The notes beneath the pieces are model-generated. The model was given only the letters and a program-made list of their open reading frames with translations, made no database searches and was not told the origin of the DNA. DNA of 64,000 nt from DASXMT01 sp036521415 (GTDB taxonomy: Bacteria; Actinomycetota; Acidimicrobiia; Acidimicrobiales; RAAP-2), in assembly GCA_036521415.1 (NCBI GenBank), contig DATDHU010000081.1, positions 35,767 through 99,766 on the forward strand, given 5' to 3'. Below, piece after piece: positions 52,158-61,262 of this stretch; position 1 is the stretch's first letter; every line of letters begins with the position of its first letter. The translations under genes were made by a program, and so were the position numbers.

Positions 52158-53820
52158 AGCCTTCGACCGCTGGCGGAAGGAGAACGCCGACCGCCTGGTC
52201 CCGGGCGACAGCGGGGCGGCGACCCACTCCGGGCTGCCCGTGCAGCCCGTCTACACCCCCCTCGACCTGGGCACCCCCGGTCCAGAGGAACTGGCCCGCT
52301 ACGACAGCAAGCTGGGCCTCCCCGGACAGCCCCCGTTCACCCGGGGGATCCGACCGGGCATGTACCGGGAGGGCCACTGGGTCATGGGGATGTACTCGGG
52401 GCAAGGATCGCCGACCGAGACCAATCAGCGGATCCGGTCGTTGCTCTCGGCCGGCCAGACCGGGTTCTCGGTGGCGCTCGACCTCCCCACCCAGTTGGGC
52501 CTGGACTCCGATCACCCCCTGGCCCACGGCGAGGTGGGACGGGTGGGCGTGCCCATAGACAGCCTGGCCGACATGGTCGAGCTGCTCGACGGCGTGGCCC
52601 TGGACAAGGTGGCCCAGATCCGCACCACGGCCAACTCGATCGGACCGCTGGCCGTGGCCCTGTTCGTGGCCGGCGCCGAGGTCCACGGGTACTCGCCGGC
52701 TGACTTCAAGGTGATGCTGCAGAACGACGTCCTGAAGGAGTACGTCGCCCGCCACACCCACATCTTCCCCTACCGGGCCGGGCGCGACTTCTCCGTCGAC
52801 GTGATCGAGTACTGCGCCACCTCCCTCCCCCACTGGGAGCCGATCGAGTTCTGCGGCTACCACATCCGGGACTCCGGCTCGACCGCTGTGCAGGAGGTGG
52901 CCATCGCCGTCAGCAACGGCATCGAGTACATCCAGTGCGCCCTCGACCGCGGACTCAGCCTCCAGTCGTTCGCCCACTCGGTGTACATGTTCTTGTCCTC
53001 GGGACTGGACATCTTCGAGGAGGTGGCCAAGTTCCGGGCGGCCCGCCGTGTGTGGTCCGACGTCATGGCCCAACGCTTCGGGGCCACCGACGACGCCAGC
53101 CGGGCCCTCAACATCTTCTGCTACACGCTGGGCGGCTACCAGACGGCCAACGAGCCGCTCAACAACCTCATCCGGATCTCCTACCAGGCCCTGGCCGCAG
53201 TCCTGGGCGGCGTCCAGACCCTGGCCTCCTCGTCGTTCGACGAGGCGCTGGGTATCCCCAGCCAGGAAGCCGCCCACCTCGGGCTCCGGACCCAGCAGAT
53301 CCTGGCCCTGGAGACGGGGGTGACCCGGTCGGCCGACCCCCTCGGCGGCTCGTACCTGGTCGAGGCCCTGACCGACCAACTCGAAGAGGATATCCGCGCC
53401 TACATGGCCCGCATCGAGCGGGAGGGCGGGGCCATCGGCGCACTCGAGTCCGGGTTCTTGGAGGCCGAGATCGACGAGCAGGCCTTCCGGTTGCAGAACC
53501 GCATCGACCGCGGGGAACACCCGGTGGTCAGCGTCAATCAGCACGTGTCCGCCGCCCCGCCGACCGCGCTCACCCGTGAGCCCACCCGCCGGGACCTGGC
53601 CGCCATCGAGCAGGCGCAGGTCGAGTCGCTGGCCCGCCTGCGCCGGGACCGCGATGCCGGCGACGTGGGCGTCGCCCTCGAGCAGGTGCGTGCCGCAGCC
53701 AGGTCCCGGGCCAACACGATCCCTCCCATCCTGACCGCGGTCCGGGCCAACGCCACCGTGGGCGAGATCTGCCAGGCCCTGGCCGACGTATGGGGGCGCT
53801 TCGATGTCCACCATCCCTGA
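52141..53820 (+). CDS. Acyl-CoA (methylmalonyl-CoA-type) mutase large subunit
   Basis: The 559-residue protein covers the catalytic TIM barrel of B12-dependent acyl-CoA mutases and lacks the C-terminal B12-binding domain, which must come from a separate subunit not seen here. Residues matching the MCM active site are present: Tyr in VMGMYSGQG, Arg in YRAGRDFSV and His in CGYHIRDSG. The usual YAGF stretch reads YSGQ, so the substrate may differ from methylmalonyl-CoA. The next gene starts inside its 3' end (17-base overlap). Confidence 0.85.
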   Translation: MTLDSEAFDRWRKENADRLVPGDSGAATHSGLPVQPVYTPLDLGTPGPEELARYDSKLGLPGQPPFTRGIRPGMYREGHWVMGMYSGQGSPTETNQRIRSLLSAGQTGFSVALDLPTQLGLDSDHPLAHGEVGRVGVPIDSLADMVELLDGVALDKVAQIRTTANSIGPLAVALFVAGAEVHGYSPADFKVMLQNDVLKEYVARHTHIFPYRAGRDFSVDVIEYCATSLPHWEPIEFCGYHIRDSGSTAVQEVAIAVSNGIEYIQCALDRGLSLQSFAHSVYMFLSSGLDIFEEVAKFRAARRVWSDVMAQRFGATDDASRALNIFCYTLGGYQTANEPLNNLIRISYQALAAVLGGVQTLASSSFDEALGIPSQEAAHLGLRTQQILALETGVTRSADPLGGSYLVEALTDQLEEDIRAYMARIEREGGAIGALESGFLEAEIDEQAFRLQNRIDRGEHPVVSVNQHVSAAPPTALTREPTRRDLAAIEQAQVESLARLRRDRDAGDVGVALEQVRAAARSRANTIPPILTAVRANATVGEICQALADVWGRFDVHHP

Positions 53821-55486
53821 GCTGGTCGAGCGGGCGGCCCGCGCCTACGGGCCGCGCACGGCGGTGGTCGACGGCGACCACCGACTGACCTTCGCCGAGG
53901 TCGGCGACCGGTCCGGGCGACTGGCCAACGTCCTGGCCGGGCTGACCAGGGAGCCTGGCGCCCGGGTGGCCATCTTGATGCGCAACCGGCTCGAGTACGT
54001 GGAGTGCGACTTCGCCATTGCCCGGGCCGGGATGGTGAAGGTGCCGGTCAACCCCCGGCTCAGCGACGACGAGCGCCGGTACCTGCTCGACGATTCGGGG
54101 GCCGACGTGCTCATCACCGAAGCGGCCGAGCGGCCCCGGGTGGCCGAGCTGGTGGCCGAGCTGGACCGATCACCCACCATCGTCGACATCGACGCCGGCG
54201 CCGACGGGGCCGGCGTCCTCGGTGGCTACGAGTCGCTGCTGGCATCGGCCCGGCCCGAGCCGGTCCCGCTGACGCCGGACCCCGAGCGGCTCAGCCAGCT
54301 GCTGTACACGTCGGGGACGACCGGACGCCCCAAAGGAGCCATGCTGGCCGACCGGTGCCGGGTGACGGCCACGCTCATGAGCACCTCCGAAGAGTTCTGC
54401 GCCGGCCCGGGTGACGGCATGATCCACGCCGGTCCGCTCTCGCACGGCAGCGGGTCCAAGGTGCTCACCTTCTTCACCCGGGGGGCGAGGAGCATCCTGT
54501 TGGCCAAGTTCGACCCGGCCGCCTTCTTCGCCGCCGTGTCCGAGCACGGCGGCACCTCGACGTTCGTCGTCCCCACCATGATCCAGATGCTGGTCGAGCA
54601 CTGCCGCGGTGGGCGCGGTGGGCGCGGCGCACCCGGTGGTCACGATGGGTCGGGGGCGCCCGGCGGTCTCCGCAACATCACCTACGGCGGGGCCAGCATC
54701 AGCCGGACCACCCTCGATGCGGCCCTCGACACATTCGGCCCCATCCTCACCCAGGTGTTCGGGACCTCCGAGGTCCCCCATCCGGTCACCGTGCTGCGTC
54801 ATCGCGACGAGCTCGACCCTCGGGTGGCCGGCAGCCCGGCCGTGCCCACCGGACGGTTGGTGCCGGCGGCGTCCATGCGCCTGGTCGACGGGAACGTGCA
54901 CGGGGCGGCCGGGGCCGGCGCTGAGGCGCCGTTGGGCAACGGTGGTCAGGCGCCGTTGGGCGACGGCGAATCGCCCGGCGGCGCCGGTGAGCGCGGGGAG
55001 CTTTGGGTCACCGGCGCACAGGTGATGCTGGGCTACTGGGGCAACCCGGTCGCCACCAGCGAGGCGATCGTCGACGGCTGGTACCGGACCGGCGACGTGG
55101 CCAGCGTCGACCCCACCGGGCTCATCACCATCGTCGATCGCATCAAGGACATGATCATCTCGGGCGGCCTCAACGTGTACCCGGCCGAAGTGGAGCGGGT
55201 GCTCGCCGAGCACGAGGGTGTCAGCGACGTCTGTGTCGTCGGGGTGCCCGACGAGCGATGGGGCGAGGTGGTGGCCGCCGCCGTGGTGACCAGGGCCGGG
55301 TCCGGCCTCGACGGGCTTCGGCTCGGGGAGTGGTGCAGCGAGCGGCTGGCCGGCTACAAGAAGCCCCGGATCCTGGCCGTGGTGGACGACCTGCCCAAGG
55401 GGTCGACGGCCAAGGTGTCCAAACGGGCGGTGCGCGAGCTGCTCGTCCAGCGGGCCGAGCACGGGACCGGGACCGCAACCGTCTGA
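53804..55486 (+). CDS. Acyl-CoA synthetase (AMP-binding)
   Basis: The 560-residue ligase has the P-loop YTSGTTGRPKGAM, the A8 hinge YRTGDVASVD with RIKDMIISGGLNVYP, and the catalytic Lys in LPKGSTAKVSKR. It activates a carboxylic acid to its CoA thioester. Two Gly-rich insertions are unusual: RGGRGGRGAPGGHDGSGAPG before LRNITYGG and GAEAPLGNGGQAPLGDGES before GERGELWV. It overlaps the mutase gene and probably feeds it. Confidence 0.88.
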   Translation: MSTIPELVERAARAYGPRTAVVDGDHRLTFAEVGDRSGRLANVLAGLTREPGARVAILMRNRLEYVECDFAIARAGMVKVPVNPRLSDDERRYLLDDSGADVLITEAAERPRVAELVAELDRSPTIVDIDAGADGAGVLGGYESLLASARPEPVPLTPDPERLSQLLYTSGTTGRPKGAMLADRCRVTATLMSTSEEFCAGPGDGMIHAGPLSHGSGSKVLTFFTRGARSILLAKFDPAAFFAAVSEHGGTSTFVVPTMIQMLVEHCRGGRGGRGAPGGHDGSGAPGGLRNITYGGASISRTTLDAALDTFGPILTQVFGTSEVPHPVTVLRHRDELDPRVAGSPAVPTGRLVPAASMRLVDGNVHGAAGAGAEAPLGNGGQAPLGDGESPGGAGERGELWVTGAQVMLGYWGNPVATSEAIVDGWYRTGDVASVDPTGLITIVDRIKDMIISGGLNVYPAEVERVLAEHEGVSDVCVVGVPDERWGEVVAAAVVTRAGSGLDGLRLGEWCSERLAGYKKPRILAVVDDLPKGSTAKVSKRAVRELLVQRAEHGTGTATV

Positions 55487-55556
55487 GCGGGTAGGCCCCT
55501 GGCTTTGCGATCACCCGGCTGGCACCGACGTGCCCGCCCGGTAAGAGTGTCTGACC

Positions 55557-57098
55557 GTGGAAGCCGACACCGAAGCAGCGAGCAGTACAACAGCGGACAC
55601 CGAGCCCGCCGTCGACCCAGCCGCCATCGAGCCGGAGACGACCCCGTACGGGACCCGGATCCACGAGCTGGCTCTGGCCTCACCGGACGAGGTCGCCCTG
55701 ATCTTCGCGGCCGAGGACAGGACCGAGCGCCACTTCACCTGGGCCGAGCTCGACGACCGGACGACCCAGGTGGCCCGGGCACTGGCCCGGCGCGGCCTCG
55801 GCGTCGGGGACCTGTTGGCCATGCAGCTGAAGAACTCGCCCGAGCTGGTCTTCGCCACCTTCGCCGCCTGGAAGCTCGGGGCGGTGCCGGTCCCGGTGCG
55901 CTGGGACCTCCCCGAGTGGGAGCTGGGTCGGCTCCGGGCCGTCATCAACGCCGCCCTGGTCGTCGACGCCGCCAACTTCGAGCTGTTCGAGGAGAGCCTG
56001 TCGGAGTCGACCGAGGTGCTCCCCGAGGTCACCGCCCCCCACCACTCCGGCATCTGCAGCTCGGGTTCGACCGGGTCGCCCAAGGTCATCTTGCGCAAGT
56101 CCCCGGCGGTGGTCACCGAAGGCGCCCCCGGCGCGCTCGGGATCATGGAGTCCTGGGGCCCGATCTCGGCCGATCAGCTGATCCTGACGCCCGGGCCGAT
56201 CTACCACAACAACGGCTTTCTAACCATGTCCAACCTGCTCTCGGGTTACCGGGTGGTGCTGATGGAGCGGTTCCGGGCCGACCACATGGTGGACCTGATC
56301 GAGCGGCACCGGGTCACCGGCTTCACCGGGGCCACGCCGATGTTCCAACGGGTTGCCCAGCTCCCCGACATCGGCTCACGTGACTTCTCGAGCATCGAGT
56401 GGACCATGCAGGGTGCGGCCGTCCTGCCCCAATGGCTGGCCCGCTTCTGGTTCGACCTCATCGGGCCCGAGCGCTTCTACATGACCTACGGCTCGAGCGA
56501 GGGGGCGGGGGTCGTGGCCTGCCGGGGAGACGGCTGGCTCGAACACCCGGGCACCCTGGGCCAGCCCTGGACCGAGACAGAGATCAAGATCCTGGGACCG
56601 GAGGGCGACCAGCTCCCTGCCGGCGAGATCGGCGAGATCTACCTGCGGCAGGCCGACGGGATCACCCATGGCTACCTGGGCGACGTGCCGCCGGCCCCGG
56701 TGACCAACGACAACTTCACCACCATCGGCGACCTGGGCTGGCTCGACGAGGAGGGATGGCTGTACATGGCCGACCGGCGGGTCGACATGATCATCTCGGG
56801 CGGGGCCAACGTCTTCCCAGCCGAGGTCGAGGCGGCACTGAGCGAGCATCCCGGCCTGGCCGATGTCGTCGTCATCGGGTTGCCCGACGAGGAGTGGGGC
56901 CACCGCGTCCACGCCATCGCCCAGGCGTCGAGTTCGGACTCGGTAGTGACCGAGCGAGAGGTGATCGAGTTCGCCCGATCGCGCCTCAGTCCCTACAAGG
57001 TGCCCAAGACGGTGGAGTTCGTCGATCGCATCCCCCGTTCCGAAGCCACCAAGGTCAATCGTTCGGCCTTGGTGGCCGAGCGGGTGCCCGCCGACTGA
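55557..57098 (+). CDS. Acyl-CoA synthetase, FadD/bile-acid-CoA-ligase type
   Basis: The 513-residue AMP-forming ligase has the P-loop variant SSGSTGSPKVIL, TYGSSEGAG, a GDLGWLDEEGWLYM hinge with RRVDMIISGGANVFP, and the catalytic Lys in RSEATKVNR. The short, altered P-loop is typical of ligases acting on bulky acids such as steroid side chains. The GTG at 55557 has a weak upstream signal. It follows the first ligase by 70 bp. Confidence 0.86.
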   Translation: MEADTEAASSTTADTEPAVDPAAIEPETTPYGTRIHELALASPDEVALIFAAEDRTERHFTWAELDDRTTQVARALARRGLGVGDLLAMQLKNSPELVFATFAAWKLGAVPVPVRWDLPEWELGRLRAVINAALVVDAANFELFEESLSESTEVLPEVTAPHHSGICSSGSTGSPKVILRKSPAVVTEGAPGALGIMESWGPISADQLILTPGPIYHNNGFLTMSNLLSGYRVVLMERFRADHMVDLIERHRVTGFTGATPMFQRVAQLPDIGSRDFSSIEWTMQGAAVLPQWLARFWFDLIGPERFYMTYGSSEGAGVVACRGDGWLEHPGTLGQPWTETEIKILGPEGDQLPAGEIGEIYLRQADGITHGYLGDVPPAPVTNDNFTTIGDLGWLDEEGWLYMADRRVDMIISGGANVFPAEVEAALSEHPGLADVVVIGLPDEEWGHRVHAIAQASSSDSVVTEREVIEFARSRLSPYKVPKTVEFVDRIPRSEATKVNRSALVAERVPAD

Positions 57099-57100
57099 CC

Positions 57101-57173
57101 CAGGCGGAGGCAGGCGGAGGCAGGCCTGGGCGGGCGGAGGCAGGCCTGGGCGGGCGGAGGCAGGCGGAGGCAG
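57101..57173. repeat. 10-bp tandem array after the second CoA ligase
   Basis: Seven units in exact 10-bp register are CAGGCGGAGG or the variants CAGGCCTGGG and CGGGCGGAGG, followed by CAG. The rest of the gap to 57344 shows no gene; GGGGGG before 57345 is the ribosome site of the next gene. Confidence 0.85.
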
Positions 57174-57344
57174 CTTTCACCGGCTGACCTGGGTGCGGAC
57201 GGCGGTCTCGTGACCCTCACGCGACCACCGCTTGCGTTCGAGGGACCCCCCGACTACCTTCCGTATGGCAGGTAGTGGCTTTCGGTTTTTCGCCAACGGA
57301 GCCCACTGTGCACGGCGCGGTGGGCCCGCTCAGGGGGGGTCCAG

Positions 57345-58589
57345 ATGACGCGTGCGCACGTTCGGTTCGGATCGGTTCGGGTGGCCGTGGTGGTGGCCCT
57401 GATCGCAGTGGGCACCGCGCTCGGCACGTTGTCGAGCCAGGTGCCGGGGGCCAGCGCCAGCTCGGGATACCCACCGATCCCGAGTGGCCCGATCACCTTC
57501 GAGCTCTCAGCCGACCTGAGCGGCGCGGCCGCCGCCTACGGCGCCACGACCAAGGCCGCCTTCGACAACGTCACCCTCCAGGCCTTCAACGCCTCCCACC
57601 CCAACGGCATCGACGGACACCGGTTGATCATCAAGCTGCAGAACGACGCCAGCGACGTGACCGGCGCCGTCCAGGCCGCCAACCAGATGGTGGCGGACAA
57701 GGCGGCCGGCGTGGTCACCGTCTCCCAGAGCCCGGCGGCCCAGAGCCAGCAGCTGGCCGTGCTGACCAAGGCCAAGTTGCCGGTGGTGTCCACCTTGACC
57801 GGCTCGCAGTACGCCGATACCAGCCGGTACCCCTACGCCTTCAGCCCGGGCGGGTCCGTCCAACAAGAGGGAGCGGTGGCAGCCAAGTGGATGGCCACCA
57901 AGGGGGTGACCCGGGTGGCGGTGCTGACCGACGGGCTCCCCCAGGACACCGACGCAGTGAACCAGATCCTGTCGGGCATGAAGCACTTCGCCCCCAAGGC
58001 CAAGGTGGTCCAGTCGGTCACGATCCCGCCCGGTTCGGTGGACGACTCGGCCGCCATCTCCAAGGTCAAGGCGTCCAACCCCGACCTGCTCGTCGTCTAC
58101 CTGGGGGTCGGCTTCGGACCGGTGTGGCAGGCGATGCAGGCGGCCAACTGGTCCCCCACCATCTTGTCGTCCGCCGGGGCCTGGTACGACGGGTTCGACG
58201 CCATGGGGGCACTCACCGCGAAGGCCTACGCGCCCTACGTCGATTGCGCGGCGACGCCCGCCCAGACCTTCACGGCCGAACAGCAGGACCTCTTTGCCAA
58301 GTACAGCTCGGTGACGGGGGCCTCGAGCGTCAACTACCTGACCTACATCGCCTCGGACTCGGTCCCGGTCGAGATCATGGCAGCGGCCATCGAGAAGTAC
58401 CACTCGACCGATCCGAACGCCATCAAGAGGGCCATCGAGGGCATGGGCCACCAGACCTTCATAGGCATCCAGTACGACTACTCCCCCTCGAACCACTTCG
58501 GCCTGACCGGCCAGTACGGGCCGGCCGTGTGTGCCATGGGTCCGCCCTATGCCGGCGGGGTGGGCAAGGTCCCCATCAAGCAACCGTGA
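57345..58589 (+). CDS. ABC-type branched-chain amino acid-like solute-binding protein
   Basis: The 414-residue protein has a signal peptide (RVAVVVALIAVGTALGTL, cleavage after ASA) and a type I periplasmic binding fold of the LivJ class (Peripla_BP_6). No lipobox cysteine is present, so anchoring is uncertain. No permease or ATPase genes adjoin it. Within this cluster the ligand may be an acid or lipid breakdown product rather than an amino acid. Confidence 0.82.
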   Translation: MTRAHVRFGSVRVAVVVALIAVGTALGTLSSQVPGASASSGYPPIPSGPITFELSADLSGAAAAYGATTKAAFDNVTLQAFNASHPNGIDGHRLIIKLQNDASDVTGAVQAANQMVADKAAGVVTVSQSPAAQSQQLAVLTKAKLPVVSTLTGSQYADTSRYPYAFSPGGSVQQEGAVAAKWMATKGVTRVAVLTDGLPQDTDAVNQILSGMKHFAPKAKVVQSVTIPPGSVDDSAAISKVKASNPDLLVVYLGVGFGPVWQAMQAANWSPTILSSAGAWYDGFDAMGALTAKAYAPYVDCAATPAQTFTAEQQDLFAKYSSVTGASSVNYLTYIASDSVPVEIMAAAIEKYHSTDPNAIKRAIEGMGHQTFIGIQYDYSPSNHFGLTGQYGPAVCAMGPPYAGGVGKVPIKQP

Positions 58590-58603
58590 TCGCGGCCCTT
58601 GGG

Positions 58604-59065
58604 TCAGCCGGGGGTGATCTGACGAGAGGACAACTTCCAGCCCTGTGGCGTGCGCGTGAATCGGTCGTTGTAGTGGCCGATGCCCCTCAGGACCGGTGAA
58701 CCCAGGGTGTCGCCCACGAACAGCCAGTAGGACTCGGCCTCGGCCGTGTCGCTCCCGTCCACCCGAACGGCCAGCGTGGTGTTCACGTGCCGGGTGTTGG
58801 TGCCCGGTCCCTGGAAGCCGTCGGCCCGGCGGGCCCGGCGGTCGGCGGCGATCTGGTCCCTCCCCTCGGTTCGGCTGTGCCCCAGGTTCTCGCGGGCACT
58901 GCCGGGGAACTCCCACACGGCGTCGTCGGTGAAGCAGTCGAGGTAGTCGACCAGGTCGGGGTCCATGTCGGCCAGGTGGGCCACCCGGGCCACCAGGTTG
59001 CGGATCTCCTGTTCGTCCTGCACCAACTGCACCACGTCATCAATGCTCACATCGTGGCTGTCCAT
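58604..59065 (-). CDS. SnoaL/NTF2-like protein
   Basis: The 153-residue cone-shaped NTF2 fold shows EIRNLVARVAHLADM, YLDCFTDDAVWEFPG and a C-terminal HYNDRFTRTPQGWKLSSR. Such proteins act as small isomerases, dehydratases or aromatic-ring hydroxylase partners. ATG 59065 follows GGGAGAGGCG. TGACAGTAGCG upstream also occurs before the LLM gene at 61154. Confidence 0.78.
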   Translation of the reverse strand: MDSHDVSIDDVVQLVQDEQEIRNLVARVAHLADMDPDLVDYLDCFTDDAVWEFPGSARENLGHSRTEGRDQIAADRRARRADGFQGPGTNTRHVNTTLAVRVDGSDTAEAESYWLFVGDTLGSPVLRGIGHYNDRFTRTPQGWKLSSRQITPG

Positions 59066-59213
59066 CGCCTCTCCCTCTCTTCCCGGTCGTCGGATCGTCT
59101 TCCCCGTCATCGGCTGGCTCGATCATGACAGTAGCGACGGTCCGAGGTGCACGGCGCGGCTCATGCACCGATCAGAGACCGCAGCCATCGACCGCACGCC
59201 GTCGAGGCCGGCT

Positions 59214-59255
59214 TTGGGCTCGGCGCCGCGGGGCCGTATACTGACAAACGAGTAT
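59214..59255 (+). promoter_or_regulatory. SDR promoter with inverted repeat
   Basis: TTGGGC (59214-59219), 17 bp and TATACT (59237-59242) form a good promoter. ATACT-N8-AGTAT (59238-59255) overlaps the -10 and start point as a candidate operator. Confidence 0.6.
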
Positions 59256-59301
59256 CGTCGCCGCGCACACCGGCGGGCGCCGGAGCGAACTGGGGGTAAC
59301 G

Positions 59302-60138
59302 ATGGGCAAGCTCGACGGGAAAGTGGCGTTCATCTCGGGTGCAGCCCGGGGCCAGGGCCGATCCCACGCTGTGAGGCTGGCCGAGGAGGGCGCCGACATC
59401 ATCGCCTTCGACATCTGCGAGGACATCCCCTCGATCGCCGTCCTCTACCCTCTGGCCACGCCGGAGGACCTCCAGGAGACCGTCAGTCTGGTGGAGGGTG
59501 CCGGCGGCAAGATCGTGGCCCGCAAGGCCGACGTCCGTGACTTCGCCGGCGTGACCACCGTTCTCAACGAGGGCATCGACATGTTCGGCCACGTCGACAT
59601 CGTGCTCGCCAACGCCGGGGTGATCAATCTGATGCAGTCCTGGGACTACCCCGAGCAGACGTGGCGGGACATCATCGACGTCAACCTCACCGGTGTGTGG
59701 AACACGGTGCGGGCCGCCATCCCCCCCATGATCGAGCGCAACCAGGGTGGCTCGATCGTGATCACCAGTTCGACGGCGGGCCTCCGGGGTTTCTCCCATA
59801 CCTCTCCCTACTCGGCGGCCAAGCACGGCGTGGTCGGGCTCATGCAGTCGCTGACCAACGAGCTGGCTCCCCATTGGATCCGGGTGAACACCGTCCACCC
59901 GACCAGTGCTGACACCCCGATGCTGCAGAACCCGAATACCTACAAGCTCTTCATGCCCGAGAAGGAGAATCCCGGGCGCGACGACCTGGCCGAGAACATG
60001 TTCGGCCACAGCCCGCTGCCCATCTCGTGGGTCGAGGCCAAGGATATCTCGGCTGCCATCGTCTTCCTCTGCTCCGACGAGGCCCGGTACATCACCGGGG
60101 TGCAGCTGCCCGTCGACGCCGGCGCCTTCGTCAAGTAG
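59302..60138 (+). CDS. Mycofactocin-coupled short-chain dehydrogenase/reductase
   Basis: The 278-residue SDR has the cofactor motif SGAARGQGRSHAVRLAEEGA (GARGQGRSHA is the mycofactocin-coupled signature), NAGV, and a catalytic Ser with Tyr-x-x-x-Lys in YSAAKHG. Relatives keep a tightly bound NAD(H) and need mycofactocin as electron acceptor. GGGGGTAACG precedes the ATG. No mycofactocin genes are in the window. Confidence 0.88.
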   Translation: MGKLDGKVAFISGAARGQGRSHAVRLAEEGADIIAFDICEDIPSIAVLYPLATPEDLQETVSLVEGAGGKIVARKADVRDFAGVTTVLNEGIDMFGHVDIVLANAGVINLMQSWDYPEQTWRDIIDVNLTGVWNTVRAAIPPMIERNQGGSIVITSSTAGLRGFSHTSPYSAAKHGVVGLMQSLTNELAPHWIRVNTVHPTSADTPMLQNPNTYKLFMPEKENPGRDDLAENMFGHSPLPISWVEAKDISAAIVFLCSDEARYITGVQLPVDAGAFVK

Positions 60139-60212
60139 CACCGGCGGGCCGGCCTCTTGCCGGCGCGACTGGATTTGACGCCGCCGGACCTGGCTGACGC
60201 CGCCGGGGCCGC

Positions 60213-61154
60213 TCACTCCCGTACCAGCGGGATCACCTCGGCGCCGAAGACGGCGATCTGGTCGACGAGCTCGTCTGCGCTCCGGCAGCGAAAGCGGATC
60301 TGCAGGTGGGTGACCCCGGGGAGGACCCACTCCCGGATGGTGGCCGCCAGCTCCTCGGGCTCGCCTGCAACGGCGTGGTCCCCGATGTCCCAGCTGGGGG
60401 CGCCGACATACAGCGGCGTGGCCGCACCGCCGATATCGAACCGGCCGGTACGGCCGGCCCGCTCCCGTTCTTCGGTGAGGATGCCGATGGCCCAGGCCAT
60501 CCCCTGGGCGGGGGGCCCTTGGGGCAGCCAGCCGTCGCCCCGGGTGGCGGCGCGGCGAAGGGCGGGGGCCGAGGAGCCGCCCACCCAGATGAGCAGGTGG
60601 GCTTGGACCGGGCGGGGGGACTGGCCCACGTCGTGCACTGCGAAGTGCGGGGTGTCGATGTCGGGCCACTCGTCGTCAAAGGCGGCCCGCAGCACGTCGA
60701 TGGCCTCGTCGGTGAGCGATCCCCGCTGCTTGAAGGGGACACCCAGGACGTCGAACTCGCCCTGTGCGTGCCCGGCGCCCACGCCCAGGATGGCCCGGCC
60801 GCCCGACAGGTGGTCGAGGGTCATGAACGACTTGGCCGTGACCAACGGGTGCCGGTAGGCGACGATGAACACGTGGGACAAGAGGCGAACCCGCGTGGTG
60901 AGCGCGGCCAGCCACCCCAGGGTGGCCACCGTGTCGTACCACGCCGTCTGCATCCGCTCCACCTGGTCCCGCGGGACGGCTACGTGATCGCATACACCCA
61001 CATAGGAGAACCCGGCGGCATCACACGCCTGAGCGATGAGGGCCAGCTCCTTGGCCCCGGCATCGTCCTCCCAGGGATCGCACTGCAGCCGGGACCGGGC
61101 CTGGATGGGCAACTGCATGCCGAAGTCAACGTTCGAAGCCGGGTTCGTGGTCAT
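60213..61154 (-). CDS. LLM-class F420-dependent oxidoreductase
   Basis: The protein (about 313 residues) shows VGVCDHVAVP, LDHLSGGRAILGVGAGHAQG and LLIWVGGSSAPALRRAA, as in TIGR03619-type luciferase-like enzymes. ATG 61154 is chosen because it matches the family N-terminus; TTG at 61187 is possible. It is divergent from the amidohydrolase. Confidence 0.86.
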   Translation of the reverse strand: MTTNPASNVDFGMQLPIQARSRLQCDPWEDDAGAKELALIAQACDAAGFSYVGVCDHVAVPRDQVERMQTAWYDTVATLGWLAALTTRVRLLSHVFIVAYRHPLVTAKSFMTLDHLSGGRAILGVGAGHAQGEFDVLGVPFKQRGSLTDEAIDVLRAAFDDEWPDIDTPHFAVHDVGQSPRPVQAHLLIWVGGSSAPALRRAATRGDGWLPQGPPAQGMAWAIGILTEERERAGRTGRFDIGGAATPLYVGAPSWDIGDHAVAGEPEELAATIREWVLPGVTHLQIRFRCRSADELVDQIAVFGAEVIPLVRE

Positions 61155-61262
61155 GTGACTCGACGCTACACAGTGGCGGTTCGCCAAACCTGACAGTAGC
61201 GTTCAAGGTAGGACGCCGCAGGGTTACCCGTTGACTCGTGCACAGAGAACTGGAGGTCCGTC

